Shown: piece by piece, positions 23,204 to 35,080 of the stretch
How the letters are laid out: each line of letters opens with the position of its first letter
Numbering within the stretch: the stretch's first letter is position 1
Assembly (NCBI GenBank): GCA_026873275.1
Contig: JANTUC010000003.1
Coordinates: forward strand, 62,001-126,000
DNA from: Pseudopithomyces maydicus
Taxonomy: Eukaryota; Ascomycota; Dothideomycetes; Pleosporales; Didymosphaeriaceae
Direction: 5' to 3'
Length of the DNA stretch: 64,000 bases
Translations under genes and position numbers: made by a program
The notes under the pieces: generated by a model
The model's database searches: none
Told to the model about the DNA's origin: nothing
Seen by the model: only the letters and a program-made list of their open reading frames with translations

Positions 23204-24584
23204 GGTGTGGCTTTGGCAAGAGGATGATTATAATGTGCTCATAAACCGCACAGACTAGTCTGCTCGCTAGAGGACGGGCAAAGGTACAGTTGGAATGCGT
23301 GGCCAGGCAGCTGAAGGGTTCGTGATCTTGATGTCAGCTCGGCGCACGTGGGAAGGCGGAAACAAGACAGTGTTTCGGGTCGGGGTGTCGGACCAGAGCC
23401 ACTCAGATGTCGTGCGTCTCGCAACGGGCACACAGACACAGGCGGGAGGGAGCTCTGACGGTGCGACCCGGGAGCGTGTCGACGGTCGTATCGGAGCAGC
23501 TTGGAAGCGCTATGGTCCCGAGTAAACTGAAGTGCAGGCGGTCGATTGGCCGGGCCGGTGGGAGAGCAGGTCGGGCAGAGATTGCGCTGTCGGGTGCGCA
23601 GAAACGAGCAGGTTAAACTGCGTCCTCAGCAGGGAAAAAGTCAAAGGGCGCGGGCGAGGGACAGCGGATTTCCAAGGTGGCAGGTGCCGGGCAGTGGTCG
23701 CACCTGGGCAGGGCAGCAGGGGAAGGTGCGGGATTGGAGTGGCTGCAGCGGTCCGCCGTCGGCCTTAGGCCGTAACGAAGCGCGGGACTGCGTGGAGGGG
23801 CTCGCGCTGCGACTGGACTGAGTGGACTCTTTGTCAGTGACGGGCAGGGCTGGCGTTCGGAGGAGTGTCTTGCTGGTAGAGGTTCGAGCAGGTGGGTTCG
23901 CGATGCAGAAGAGTGAGCAAGTTTCTACCAATCAGAGCGCGGGTCTAGCGTGCGCTAAGTCGAGACCACGGCGGTTTGCACCCTGATCGTCCGGTGTTTG
24001 GAGCGTCAGACGGCTGACGGTGGAGGACATGTTTCCTTGTGAGAGCCATGGCAATATCGAATCCCAGGGCCAGACTGGACAAAGAAGAGCCGAGTCCCTG
24101 CATCGCTTCCGTCCGTTGCACAGCACGCGCCACCGCGAACAAACCTCCGGGAACGCGTGGAGATGGGTGCAGCCAGCCTCGAGTCATGTGCTCGTACACT
24201 ACCTGGGAGACCTACCAGACTGGACTGCCCATCAATGTGCTCCGGCTATTCACCTCGCCCTGGGCCAGACCAGACCACACCGCTCCCAACGAGATGCTCA
24301 TCCGTGAATCGCCACTGTGGCTTGCTCCCGTACATGTGGCCGTGCGAGGTCCAGGTTCCGAAGCCCCTGCTCAGTTTTCCGATGGTGCCCAGAGGAGCAG
24401 AGAGAGGGGTGCCCAGGTCGATGTGCCCAAGAAGGTGCAGGCCCAAATGTGGTGTAAAACGTTTCACGTGATTGTGGGGTAACCGAAAATTGACCTTCAC
24501 GCCAAGCCTCCATGACCATTTCTCCATAATTTCCAACGAACAACAACAACAACCCGCAGCGACCATATACCCTGAAAAAAAATA
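23204..24584. other. Divergent intergenic region, no gene seen
   Basis: About 1.4 kb between the copper-fist and Efm7 start codons. It must hold both promoters and 5' leaders. No coding frame is convincing. Copper regulators are often autoregulated, but I could not assign a binding site. Confidence 0.55.
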
Positions 24585-25827
24585 ATGTCCTCCGACACCG
24601 AAGACGCAGGCATCGACCTCTTCCAGGAGCCAGAGGGCTTCTACGAGCCAGAGAAGCAGCCCACATTCGCAACCCACACATTACTATCCGGGAAGGAGCT
24701 CACCATCAGATTGGTCGGACATAATGCTTTGTGGGTAAGATTTCCTAGCCTGGCCGTAACGTGATGTACACCGAGATTTTTCTACATACATACCTACCTA
24801 CATACATACTTACCTACCCGATACATGCATGATAAACATTTCCACGAATCTATACAGTTTCATTTTCATTTCCACAACACAACCCCCATCTGACCCCTCC
24901 CCAGGGCCACTTCCTCTGGAACGCCGGCCGCACCATCTCGACCTACCTAGAAGAACGCGCCCCGTCGCTGATCCAGGGCAAATCCGTGCTTGAACTCGGC
25001 GCAGGCGCCGGCCTCCCCAGCCTGGTGTGCGCGGTGAACGGCGCCAGCACCGTGGTGGTGACCGACTACCCGGACGCGGATCTGGTTGAGAACCTGCGGT
25101 ACAACGTGGAGCATTGCGAGGGGGTGCCGGAGGGGACGCGGCTTGTTGCTGAGGTATGTTTGTGTTTTTGTTTTTGTTTTTGCAGGGGTTTGTAGGGATG
25201 GGGGTGCGGTGGGTGGGTATTTCTGTGTGGAAAAGAGTAAGACGACGTGGAAGAGGAGGATGAAGAAGATGAAGAAAGTACCGTACCGTATCCAACTGAC
25301 CGACTGACTAACTCCCCTCTCTCACAGGGCTACCTCTGGGGCGCCCCAACCTCCACCCTAACCCCGCACCTCCCTGCCTCCTCCAGCACCTCCCACCCCC
25401 CGCCTTCGACGTCCTCATCCTAGCAGACCTCCTCTTCAACCACTCGGAGCACGCCAAGCTCGTGAAAACCGTCCAACTCATGCTGAAGAAGGAAGCCGGA
25501 GCCCGAGCCTTCGTCTTCTTCACGCCGTACCGTCCGTGGCTGCTGGAGAAGGACTTGGCCTTTTTCGATCTGGCGAGGGAGGCTGGGTTCGTGGTCGAGA
25601 AGACGTTTGAGAAGGTTATGGAGAGGGTTATGTTTGAGGAGGATCCGGGGGTGAGTTTTTTTTTCTTTCTTTCTCTCTTTCCTTTCTTTTTCTTTGTTTC
25701 TTGTTATTTGGTTCTCTTTTCTTTTTGTGAGGTGTGTGGAGTTGGTTATGTAGATAGGCACTGACTGTGATAGGATGAGCTGTTGAGGCGGACGGTGTAT
25801 GGGTATGAGCTGAGCTGGCCGTTATGA
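24585..25827 (+). CDS. efm7: EEF1A N-terminal/lysine methyltransferase Efm7 (Nnt1), frameshift in C6 run
   Basis: SAM-dependent seven-beta-strand methyltransferase; yeast Efm7/Nnt1 modifies the N-terminus and Lys3 of elongation factor 1A. Exons 24585-24734, 24905-25153, 25328-25650 and 25774-25827; all junctions in frame (ALW/GHFLWNAGRTIS, VAE/GYLWG, DPG/DELLRRTVYGYELSWPL). N-terminus MSSDTEDAGIDLFQEPEGFY is typical. SAM motif I is SVLELGAGAGLPSLVCA, followed by VVTDYPDADLVENLRYN; motif near the substrate side is DVLILADLLFNHSEH. In exon 3 the frame breaks at C6 (25396-25401): one extra C gives HPPAFDVLILADL and 258 aa, the family's usual size. Intron 1 contains CATA/CCTA tetranucleotide repeats. 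Confidence 0.9.
24785..24830. repeat. Tetranucleotide (ACAT/ACCT) microsatellite in intron
   Basis: Imperfect CATA and CCTA tetranucleotides inside intron 1 of the Efm7 gene. Confidence 0.85.
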
Positions 25828-26693
25828 GGCGGACACGTGGAATTCTACTCTACCCATATACTCAGAGCACGTGGATCTAGTCTGAAATGGCATGAAATGG
25901 TCCAGAATCACCGGTTGTACCGAACATCCACTATACTAGCATTACGCACAAAAATGGAGATCACGAATACAGCCATCAGGGCACACGTGGAGAAATTTGT
26001 ATGAACATTCATCACCGCGCGGCCGTCCCGACAAGCGGACCAAGCCACCGCATTACCCAAGCACAGGTCCAGAAGCCATTCCACCCCCTCCCGAGGAAGT
26101 TCCTTTCGACCGGTGTATTGCATCCAGTCCAGACTGATCGATCCAGTGCAGTTACGCCCGCTCCAAACCCCATGTGAACGCCACCCGCAGCAATCCGAAA
26201 CGTAAACCCAACCTAGACAGAAGCCACGAACCCGGTCAAGAACCCACCAGGCAACCCGCGCCACCCAAGTACCTTCTCCAAAACCCATCGAGCCCAACCC
26301 GTTGACCATCCCAGCCCGATACGAAGATCCCGAAGAAGCGTACAAAAGCAAGCAAGCAAGCTGGCACCAGCCACGTTCCCTCCCGGCAGATCCGCTCCGC
26401 GTACATGTACAAAACTTTTCAAGAAACTTACAAGCGAAAGAAAGTTGGATAAACGCTGCTATGTTCCTTGCGGAGACAATGCGAGCATGTTCGGTACCTG
26501 ATGCTGTCAGGATATCTTGATGATCCGAAACTCCATCAAAAAAGTCCGTCGAGATTGGTTCGAAAGCGAAAGGGATGACATGGTCGAAGTATTGATTGAC
26601 ATTGCGCATGTCGAAAATGTGAAGAGCCAAAATCTAGAAGTAAAAAAGTCGTGGCTGAAAGAAGGGGAAAGTGCAGCGGACCGGACGCTTGGC
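25828..26693. other. Convergent intergenic spacer, no gene seen
   Basis: About 870 nt between two genes ending towards each other. One 240-codon frame on the minus strand (26630-25908) has no motif and an erratic composition; I treat it as chance. Confidence 0.5.
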
Positions 26694-28123
26694 TTAGTTG
26701 TCCTCGAAGACGATGGTGAGAGTGCTTCCGTCGGCGGCGCTTGCCTTTGATATGGCGGTCAGCAGGTACTTCGCTATTCTTGTCGTTTACACTCACCGTG
26801 CACCCATCGGCGTTAGGGCCCGCGCCATCACCGCTATACACGCCATTCTTGTACGAGCATGGGCTCATGATACCCTCTCCGGTGAACCGAATAGCGAAGT
26901 TGAGCTTCGCATCGGGGTTTGTTGGCTTGTTTTGGAAAAGAGCAGGGAAGCCGACACCCAATTTGCTAACGAATGAGGTACCAATGTTCACGGGAGCCCG
27001 GTTACCATCATCTCCTTGGCCGTTACCCCAGGTGCAAGCGCGCTTCTCTTCGACGCCCTGGTTGTTGACATAATACTGGGCAGATGTAGCTTTGCCGTCC
27101 CATTCATAATAAGCGCTCTGGTCGGGATTGGCGAGCTCCTTGGTTTCACCTGGGTTGATGGTGAGAGGGAGGGTTTCCGCCTCGGTTCCTTGCTCAAGTC
27201 AGCGGGACCACCTTCAAAAAGGCGTGATACAAACCTGGGTAATCGGTACGGCAAACGGAGACGGGCTTCGAAAGCTTGCTCTGGATCTGAACCTTCATAC
27301 GGTTGCTACCACGACCGCAGAGAGTCTTGGCAAGGGAGCCGTCGGGCATCTCGAGCTTGTTGTGCTTGTTGCAGAAAAGGCCACCAACGGACTCTTTCCG
27401 GGAGCCCTGTGCCTTGGGCCATGCCATCTTGAGATAAGGGTTAGGGCAGGTGTATGAACAGAAACGGCCGGGCGAGCAGCAGCTGCCATCCGGGCAAGAG
27501 CCAGTAGGGACTGTCATGATGTCGAAGAAGGATCCAACATCGCGCTTGGATTGACCGTAATCGAGACCATTTGCTGGAGCTTGGAGACCAGTCCATTGGC
27601 CTAGGCCCTCGCTCGCAACACCGATCGCACCATATCCATATGGAAACGAGCCACAGTCGAGCTTGCCGTTGGGAAATTCCTTGTCACAATCCGGGCAGCT
27701 GCCGTCGTCTTGAACGGGGCTGTAGTTGTCGGTATCAGATGGCGATGACTCGGGTTGCTGGCTAGGCGCAGGCGCCGAGGCAGGAGCCGGTGATTCTTGG
27801 ACGGGAGCAGGCTCTTGACCGTTGTTGGTGTCGACCGACTGGGTCTCCACAGTGGGAGCTGGTGTTGGGGCGGCCACAATCGACGACGAGAGGATGCCAT
27901 CCTCACCCCAAGAGAGCGTGCCGTTAGCAATGCCATTGCGCACATCGTCCTCACTAATCAAGTGGCCGTTGAGCTCGTAGACGATGACGGTCTCAACAGG
28001 CGCAGCCGCCGGAACCACGACGTTCGCACGCTTGCCAGCGTCGACATGGCGATGCGCATGCCCATGAGGTTTGGCGACAGCCGCCGCGGCGGCCGTCGCG
28101 AGGGCGAGGACAATGTAACGCAT
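26694..28123 (-). CDS. SUN-family cell wall protein (GH132; Sim1/Uth1/Nca3 type)
   Basis: Secreted glucan-associated protein of the SUN family, linked to septation and wall remodelling. Exons 28123-27235, 27188-26797 and 26744-26694 (443 aa); introns of 46 and 52 nt. Signal peptide MRYIVLALATAAAAAVAKPH, a dibasic site in DAGKRANVV, then a Ser/Pro/Ala/Gln-rich linker. The conserved SUN domain begins at FPNGKLDCGSFPYGYGAIGV and contains RFCSYTCPNPYLKMAWPKAQ, SVGGLFCN and VCRTDYPG/TEAETLPL across the first junction, ACTWGNG, and ends GCT/ASAADGSTLTIVFEDN across the second. The regularly spaced cysteines are retained. No frameshift. Confidence 0.94.
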
Positions 28124-30145
28124 GTTCCGGTCGTTGATGGTCGACCAAGATGTTGAGTTACACGCCGGTGGAACTGCAGATACCCGTTTAGTCTCTGTGG
28201 TGCGCATGTGTAATGCTCTCTATCATGCGCGTGTGGCAGTTCGCAGCGGAACCGCCACCTTGCGACAAAACAGCGCATACTCGAGAGGGTAGGCTTACTC
28301 TGAAGAAACTGAAACCTGGAGGATCGCAACGACTCGCTCTGCGACTTGCGGTCGAGGAATGTAGACGCAGTGCGCTCGAAAAAGATAAGTCGAGGCTAAA
28401 GAGCGAATTGGAGAAGGTACTCCAGGTAGGGTGCCGAAACAATAGGGAGTAGAGGGTCGTACGGCTGTAGAAGAGGGATTTGAGCTTGTAAAGAGGAAGT
28501 GGAGAGAGGGTGTGTGGGGTGAGGGTGAGAGTCGCACAGGTGTTGTTGTTTGCTACCTGACCGCCAAGCCAAGACTGCGGGTCGCGCCTACCCTTTTTAC
28601 GATTTCAGGTGAGGAACGAAGGTCTAGTGTATTCCAGACTACGTCTTTCTTTCTTCGCGTGAAGGACGAAACGTCGGTCGGGCAACGTATTATAAAGCGA
28701 GTGTGGGGTGAAGACGGGACCGGGGGCAGAGGTTGCGCGTGAGGGTTCCACCGTTCAAAGTCAAGGAGTGACAGAGAATTCAAGATTTCGGGAATCTTTT
28801 CAATCCAAATGAATGAATGATACGTACGGAAGACGGACGAGAAAAGGAGAGACTTGAATGGGGAGGGGAAAGCAGACAGCAGACCGAGCAGTAGCCTTGT
28901 CCTACGGTTGCATTGAGGGGAGTCGCTGGCATATAACGAGTCCAGCACGGTGGTTCGCCATTGCCTGTGCCACACTTAATTCCCCCAGCAGATTGCATGG
29001 CCAGATATAGCGGGCGGCAAGCCCTGCGCTTTTGCGGCACAGTCGAGCTACGAACCATGCAACGCGATTGGAGCAACAGACTCTTCAAGTCAAGTCGCTG
29101 ATGAATTGGGCCAGGTCGTACTACAGTCAAATGTTGTGCAGTATCCGGCACCGTGCCTTAGCTCAGGCACCGCATTGTTTACCCCTGCATGCCTCGACCT
29201 CGCCGCTGGCGTGCACCTCTGGAATTAAAACCAGCACAGCCGTCGCAGATCATCTCTACGATCCAGGATGATCTACACCTCTCCATGGTGATTGAAGTCT
29301 CGATCTTCTATACGATTCAACGTCCATGCCTTGCCAATGTCACTCAACACATGTTGAACACATGCTGTCACGCACTCCTCTGTACCAACTGTGCGCCCAC
29401 ACCAGAAGAACACCTACCTGCCCCACAAACCGCTGGCCCTAGCGAGCGTCACGCCTGCAGGTTGCGGTGGGAAACGCCAAAATGGCAAGTGACAGCAAAG
29501 AAAGGCGTGAGGACGGAGAGCCATGTCGTCCCGCAAGCGCCGATGTGGTCCAGGGTCGCGGCGCTTGCAGAGCGGCTCCATACAAATGCAGGGTTGGCAC
29601 GGCCCAAACCATTCATCCAACGGCGCAGTGCATGCGATTCTGTTTCTGCCGACCTATTTTGGACATGTTGGGGGTCTGCTTGGTCGACGAAAATTTGCGA
29701 TGCGGCACAGCAGTTATTGAGACGAAAGGCGCAGCACTTGGGCTGTTGCGATAGATGGGTGCAGACGTCACTCGTGATGAAGGGCGAGCTGGAGCGTCGT
29801 TACATTTGTATGCAGGCGCACATAGGTACAGCAGGAAAGCAGGTTGTGCAGGCGTTGCTGCAGGTCATACCGAGTATGCATCTAGAGGCACTAGAGTAGG
29901 TTGTGCCTGTTTCACTGTAGCACTAAGACCCGTCCACTTCCGTCACCCACGTGAATTGGAAACAAAGTTTGGAAGCCACGAGGAGCTTTAGATCCGAGGA
30001 CCAAGTTGAGCCCACGGCCGAGAGATACAAATGCATTTTCAAGAAGAATGTACAATCCTCTAAGGACGGCGGTATAATGCTTCGCTGAAAGCTTATGCAA
30101 GGGTAGCAATTCCATCACGTCCGTCCAACCATCATATACACTGCC
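28124..30145. other. Intergenic, no gene seen
   Basis: About 2 kb upstream of the SUN gene and downstream of bzz1. Overlapping open frames on both strands, none with motifs or splice structure. The SUN promoter and leader lie at 28124 onward. Confidence 0.5.
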
Positions 30146-32571
30146 TCATACCTGTTGAATATAATTCGCGGGTACGCTTCTGACCACTCCATCCTTCTCC
30201 ACATCTGCCCACCCATCCCCAGCATCCATGTTGATGAGCACAAACCGCTCGCCCTCGGCCATGCTGTGCTCGGCGTCGCTCTGCGCAGTGTATTCGTACA
30301 TGGCTTCCACGTATTTGAGTTTCTTTGCGCCTCGCTTGGGCGCAACTGCAGGACCTTTCTTTTGATAGTGCCTCCCGCGACGACACTTCCTGATATCGAT
30401 GCGGAGGAAGCAGAATAAGTGGAGTCGGGGCGATTAGTGGAGAATGATGAGGGGGGCGTGAGAGGAAGGACTTCAACATATGAGGCGGGCACGAGGCCTT
30501 CTTTTGAACCAGCCCGAACTTTCATCCATCCTGAGCCATCTACAGTATATTAGCATTTCTTGTGAAATAAGGTAAGCGCTGGGTATCCTAGACTTACCGT
30601 CAGGTTCTAATATGGTTACATCTCGACCGTCAGGGACGGTAAGTTCACCATCGGTACCTGCTGTGTATGGGTATATCATGCGACCTTTCTGTTCCGAGGT
30701 TTTGGTAGGGCTGGGGATCGGGTCGGGGTCATCGCTTGGTTTGATGTATTGTGCAGGCGGAGGGGCAACAATGCGGTTCCTTCTAGGTGCTGCTGCAGCA
30801 GCTGGCTTCTTCTCGGGCGCGGGGGCTTCCTCCGTTGTAGGCGTCAAGCCGCCTGATATCGAACGTTGGGCCGTCGCCGAATAGCCCGAACTCAATGTAT
30901 TCATCGAATTGACCGTATCACTTCGACTCAAACCGGGCCCGCTGGCAGTTGGTCCGTTGTGTGCAGGAGGCGGTGCCGCACCAGCCGACTTTTGTCGTTC
31001 TTCTTTGAGCTTCTTCTTTTCTTCCTTTGTCTGCTCACCCGGGCAGTCTGCTGGTACCTTCAGTTCGCACTTGGTATGGCATGTATACCCACAGTCCTCG
31101 CAATCGAATCCCTTTGCAGACAATCCCCAAATACGATCCCCGCATAGATCACAGTTGGTTGGTATTTTGAATGTTTTCGATTTGAAGTTGTGGCTTCTTG
31201 CGCCCAAACTCAAGTCACCGACCACGGAGGTAATGGTTGACACCTCAACCTCTGCAGTTACCTTTTGTCGCTCCACCTCATGCATACTCTCCTGAAGGGC
31301 AAATATGGCGCGCACAACCTCCACCTCATCCCGCTTGTCCCTTCCATCCCTTATATTTTGCCGCACTTTCCCAGCAACCTCCACTTCTTTGCGTTTCTTT
31401 TCCAGCTCCCGCTTGTGCTCCTGCAATGATGATTTCGACTTTGTGAGAACGTTTCGAAGGAACACAGCTGCCGACTCGTCGGTTGCAATGGAACCGTCGT
31501 CAAGCCAGACGGGGCTTGGTTCGAACTGGAAATCGGCAGGCTCCTGCCAAGGGCCGGCGTTGTGTCTTACGAACATCATAGAATCGAGGACCGGGTTGTT
31601 GCGGGGGATTTCAGCAGACAGGTGTTTTACAAGGTCAGTGCTTCGTGTCAGGGTCTGTGTCTCGACCTGTGAGGCAAGCAACCAGATGGAATTGAGCTTG
31701 GTAACTCTGGTTTCGGATAGGTCTTGGAGACTATCGAGCAGTTCCGGGACGTATTCGTGGTAGTACATTTCCTTCTGCTTATTTGTGACGTTGATGCTTA
31801 TGACGTAGGTGTTTTTGACGTTGCGCATCTCGGCTTGCTGTTGTTCGAAGGCATTGCGTGCCTTCTGCTTGCCGTGGTCGAAAGCCCCTTCAGTCTTCTT
31901 CCGGCGGTTTTCGACCTCCTGGCAGACACTGTCGTATTTCCCTTTCATCTTCCTGAGATCCGCGTACGTGGAATCTCGCTCCTTCTCCAACTTTGCGGCG
32001 TGGTCGACGTGCAACTTCCGTAGCTCTTCGTAACGTGCGGCGTAGTGCTTGATGGGGTCGGCGATGTTGGAAACGAGGGCAGTAGCGAACTGGTCGTGCT
32101 CGTTGGCACGCGACTCGAGCGTGGTGAGCTGTACGCCCCATGTGGTCATGGATGCGCTTTCCAGCGAACCAGGGGTGACGGTGGGCGTCTCGCCGACGGA
32201 GAGGGCGCTGGACTTCCTCGCCTTCTTCTCATAGTACTTCTTGGCCAGAGCACTGAGCTTGCCGGCATATTCTCGTTCTATGGCACTTCGTTCCCGGTAG
32301 AATTGTTGGACGTCGTCTAGCCACGCTATGCCGCCTGAGACCTGAGTTTGTTGAGTCAGCCATGGTTGGCTTGGCCTGAGAAAAGCCCGGGAGGCTCTTG
32401 AGGGAGAGGGGCTCGTATGTGCCCAGGTATACGCACCCAAGCGTTGACATTCTTGAAGCCATCCTGCACGCCGCCAAGTCAGTTCGTGTACACATATACA
32501 TGATGCTGGCGGAGGGTGGTGGGCGATACCTTCAATTCGGCGCCGAACTGGGGCGCAATGTCAACCTCCAT
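30146..32571 (-). CDS. bzz1: Bzz1-type F-BAR/C1/SH3 protein (frameshift in A4 run)
   Basis: Membrane-curving adaptor that recruits the WASP/Arp2-3 machinery to endocytic sites. Exons 32571-32530, 32463-32437, 32341-30598, 30539-30146; the tiny exon 2 gives ELK/DGFKNVNAW/VSGGIAWLDD. F-BAR domain from residue 1 to about 260 (FYRERSAIEREYAGKLSALA), coiled coil after it, C1 zinc finger (HNFKSKTFKIPTNCDLCGDR, later CEDCGYTCHTKCELKVPADC), a proline/alanine linker, SH3-1 (GRMIYPYTAGTDGELTVPDG and WMKVRAGSKEGLVPASYVEV) and SH3-2 (KYVEAMYEYTAQSDAEHSMA, DGWADVEKDG, VPANYIQQV). SH3-2 is one frame off; an extra A in the run at 30360-30363 restores 735 aa. Divergent from dbp5. Confidence 0.92.
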
Positions 32572-32978
32572 ACTGCTAAGAATGGTGCAGTGGAGAAGCT
32601 GGGGACAGCAGGGAGCGAAGGCACAGGACTTAGTGGAAAGGCTGGGCCGTTGGCGGCATTCACAGCCCGATTGGCGGGGGTCCTGGGCATCCACGCGATG
32701 CCAGCCGTACTTCCACCGCGGGTGCCTGAATCAGCCTAGCGCTGCCTGGGTCGTGCCTGCCCCGCGCTCAACCTGTGCCTGCCGTATTCCAATTGCGCAG
32801 ACGAATTCCGTGCACGAACTCCCTTTCCTCGTCTTTCGAGGCAACAGGCTGCCCTCGCACACACACTCGCCATCCTCTCGCCCTCCGCTTTGTGCATATA
32901 AAGCGCTGTTCTCTGTTGCTAATTGTGATCTCTGCAGAATCCTCCTTCCCTCACACTTAATCGATTGCCATTTTCACA
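32572..32978. promoter_or_regulatory. Divergent bzz1/dbp5 promoter region
   Basis: 407 nt between the two start codons. CT-rich stretches occur near the dbp5 start. No TATA box stands out. Confidence 0.55.
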
Positions 32979-34501
32979 ATGGCCTCCAAGGAGAGCTCCC
33001 CGCCACCCGCCGAGGCCCAGGTCAAGAAGGAGCCTGAGGTCAAGGACGGGCCTGCCGAAGCTACTGCGACCACCGAAACTCCTGCTGCCCCCAAGCCTGC
33101 CGACGACCAGGTGGATGGCGCCAGCGCCCCAGGCAATGGCAACCCGCTCGCGGATTCCGAGCTCAAGGTCGAGGTTAAGCTCGCCGACCTCCAGGCGGAT
33201 CCGGACAACCCTCTCTACTCGGCCAAGACGTTTGAGGAGCTCCAGCTGTATGTTTTCTTGAGACAATCTGCAGTGGCCCTGCGCTGCCATGCACCAGTTA
33301 ACATTTTCGTAGGAGCGAGGAGCTGCTCAAAGGCATCCATCAGATGAACTTCCGCAAGCCTTCCAAGATCCAAGAGAAGGCATTGCCCTTGCTCCTTCTG
33401 AACCCGCCGCAGAACATGATCGCCCAGTCGCAGTCGGGAACTGGCAAGACCGCAGCCTTCTCGTTGAACATTCTCTCGCGCATCGACATATCCAACCTCA
33501 CCCCGCAAGCCCTGGTCCTCGCACCGAGCAGAGAGTTGGCTCGCCAGATTCTGGGCGTCATCTCACACATGGGACAATTCATCGAGGGCCTGAAGACTAT
33601 GGCCGCTGTGCCCGACCCGAGCCGTCGCAACCAGAAATTCGAGGCCCATGTCCTGGTTGGTACTCCGGGTACCGCCATGGACCAGATTCGAAGGCGCCTC
33701 ATCGACCCAAGAGGCCTCAAGATTCTCGTTTTGGACGAGGCAGATAACATGTTGGATCAGGGTGGTCTCGGAGAGCAGTGCACTCGTGTCAAGAGCTTGA
33801 TTCCCGGTCTCACTCAGACTGTCCTCTTTTCTGCGACGTTCCCCGAGCATGTTATTAACTTCGCGCAGAAGTTCGCTCCCAACTCCAACGTCATCACGCT
33901 TGCTCACGAGGAGCTGACCATCGAAGGTATCAAACAGCTATGCATCGACTGCCCGTCTGAGAGCGGCAAGTACGAGATTCTCCTTAAGTTCTACGGTCTC
34001 ATGTCTCAGGCGTCCTCCATCATCTTTGTCCGCAAGAAGAGTACAGCCGAGGAGCTCGAGGCACGCATGATTCGCGACGGACACAAGGTCGCCCAGCTCA
34101 GCGGAAACCTCGAAGGCGATGCCCGCGACCGTGTCATCGACGCCTTCCGCTCCGGCGAGGCCAAGGTGCTTATCACTACCAACGTGCTTGCCCGTGGTAT
34201 CGACGTCCAGTCCGTCACCATGGTCATCAATTTTGACGTCCCGACCATGGCCAATGGCCGCGATCCTGATCCGGAGACCTACCTTCACCGCATCGGTCGC
34301 ACAGGTCGTTTCGGACGCGTCGGTGTCGCCTTGACCCTCATCCACGATAGGCCTTCCTGGGAACAGCTCAACAAGATCGCCGACTACTACAACACGGAGG
34401 TTCAGACTCTGCCCATAGACGACTGGGATGTTGTGGAGGAGACCATTAGCAAGGTCATTAAGAACTCGCGTGCTGGCAAGAGCACTTCGGATATGATGTA
34501 A
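32979..34501 (+). CDS. dbp5: ATP-dependent RNA helicase Dbp5 (DDX19 type)
   Basis: DEAD-box helicase that remodels mRNPs at the cytoplasmic face of the nuclear pore during mRNA export. Exons 32979-33247 and 33313-34501 (485 aa), junction EELQL/SEELLKGI. A Lys/Glu/Ala/Pro-rich N-terminus precedes the core. Motifs: Q motif MNFRKPSKIQEKALPLLL, I AQSQSGTGKT, Ia APSRELARQ, Ib VGTPGTAMD, II LDEADNML, III FSATF, IV IIFVRKKSTAEEL, V VLARGIDVQSV, VI HRIGRTGRFGR. The VPTMANGRDPDPETYLHRIG stretch is specific to Dbp5/DDX19. The frame is intact. Confidence 0.96.
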
Positions 34502-35080
34502 GACTGTGGAGGATGTCGTGAACGACGAATGCATTGTTTACGTTTCGATCATCCTTCCGGCAAAAAACGACCATGTAGGGACGAAATGGATGAACATGCA
34601 AGGGTAGAGAGCCCAATTTATAGAGGACGGATGCACCCAGCACGTCGCGTAATCAGCATGTGGATTGGACAAGCAGGCAGATAGGCACAAGTGCTACGAC
34701 AGGGAGCTAATGAGATACCCACCTGAAACCTAACAAGCTAATTGATGAAATGCCGTGATCGTGGTATATGTCTGCTGCTATCCGTGACCGATGTGGTGCA
34801 ATCCAACGTAAGCGGGACAGACTACTTCTGCACCCGTCTGCCCTTTTCAAATCTCGATTCGCATCTTCCCATGCATCACCAAGCCCATGATATCTTCTCA
34901 CTATTACCACCTGCCCATATAGCGAACACAATTACTCCCACCTCCACTTCCAAATCTACCCCCATTCTTCTCCTATCCCTATTCCACCCCACTCCCGCCT
35001 ACTTCCCATTTCCCCTCCCTCCCTTCCCTTCCCTCCCCTCTCCTCCCTTCCAGTCCCATTTCCACCCCCCACCGCACACC
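34502..35080. other. Convergent 3' spacer, C/T-rich on the plus strand from 34900
   Basis: Between dbp5 and the DUF202 gene, which end towards each other. Strong CCCT-type composition at 34930-35080. No gene supported. Confidence 0.6.

Noticed and set aside
25908..26630. 240-codon minus-strand ORF
   Set aside because: No start context, motif or splice logic; composition erratic; lies in a convergent spacer.
29189..29899. 236-codon plus-strand ORF
   Set aside because: Overlaps other frames of similar openness, no motif and unnatural residue mix; likely chance in GC-rich DNA.
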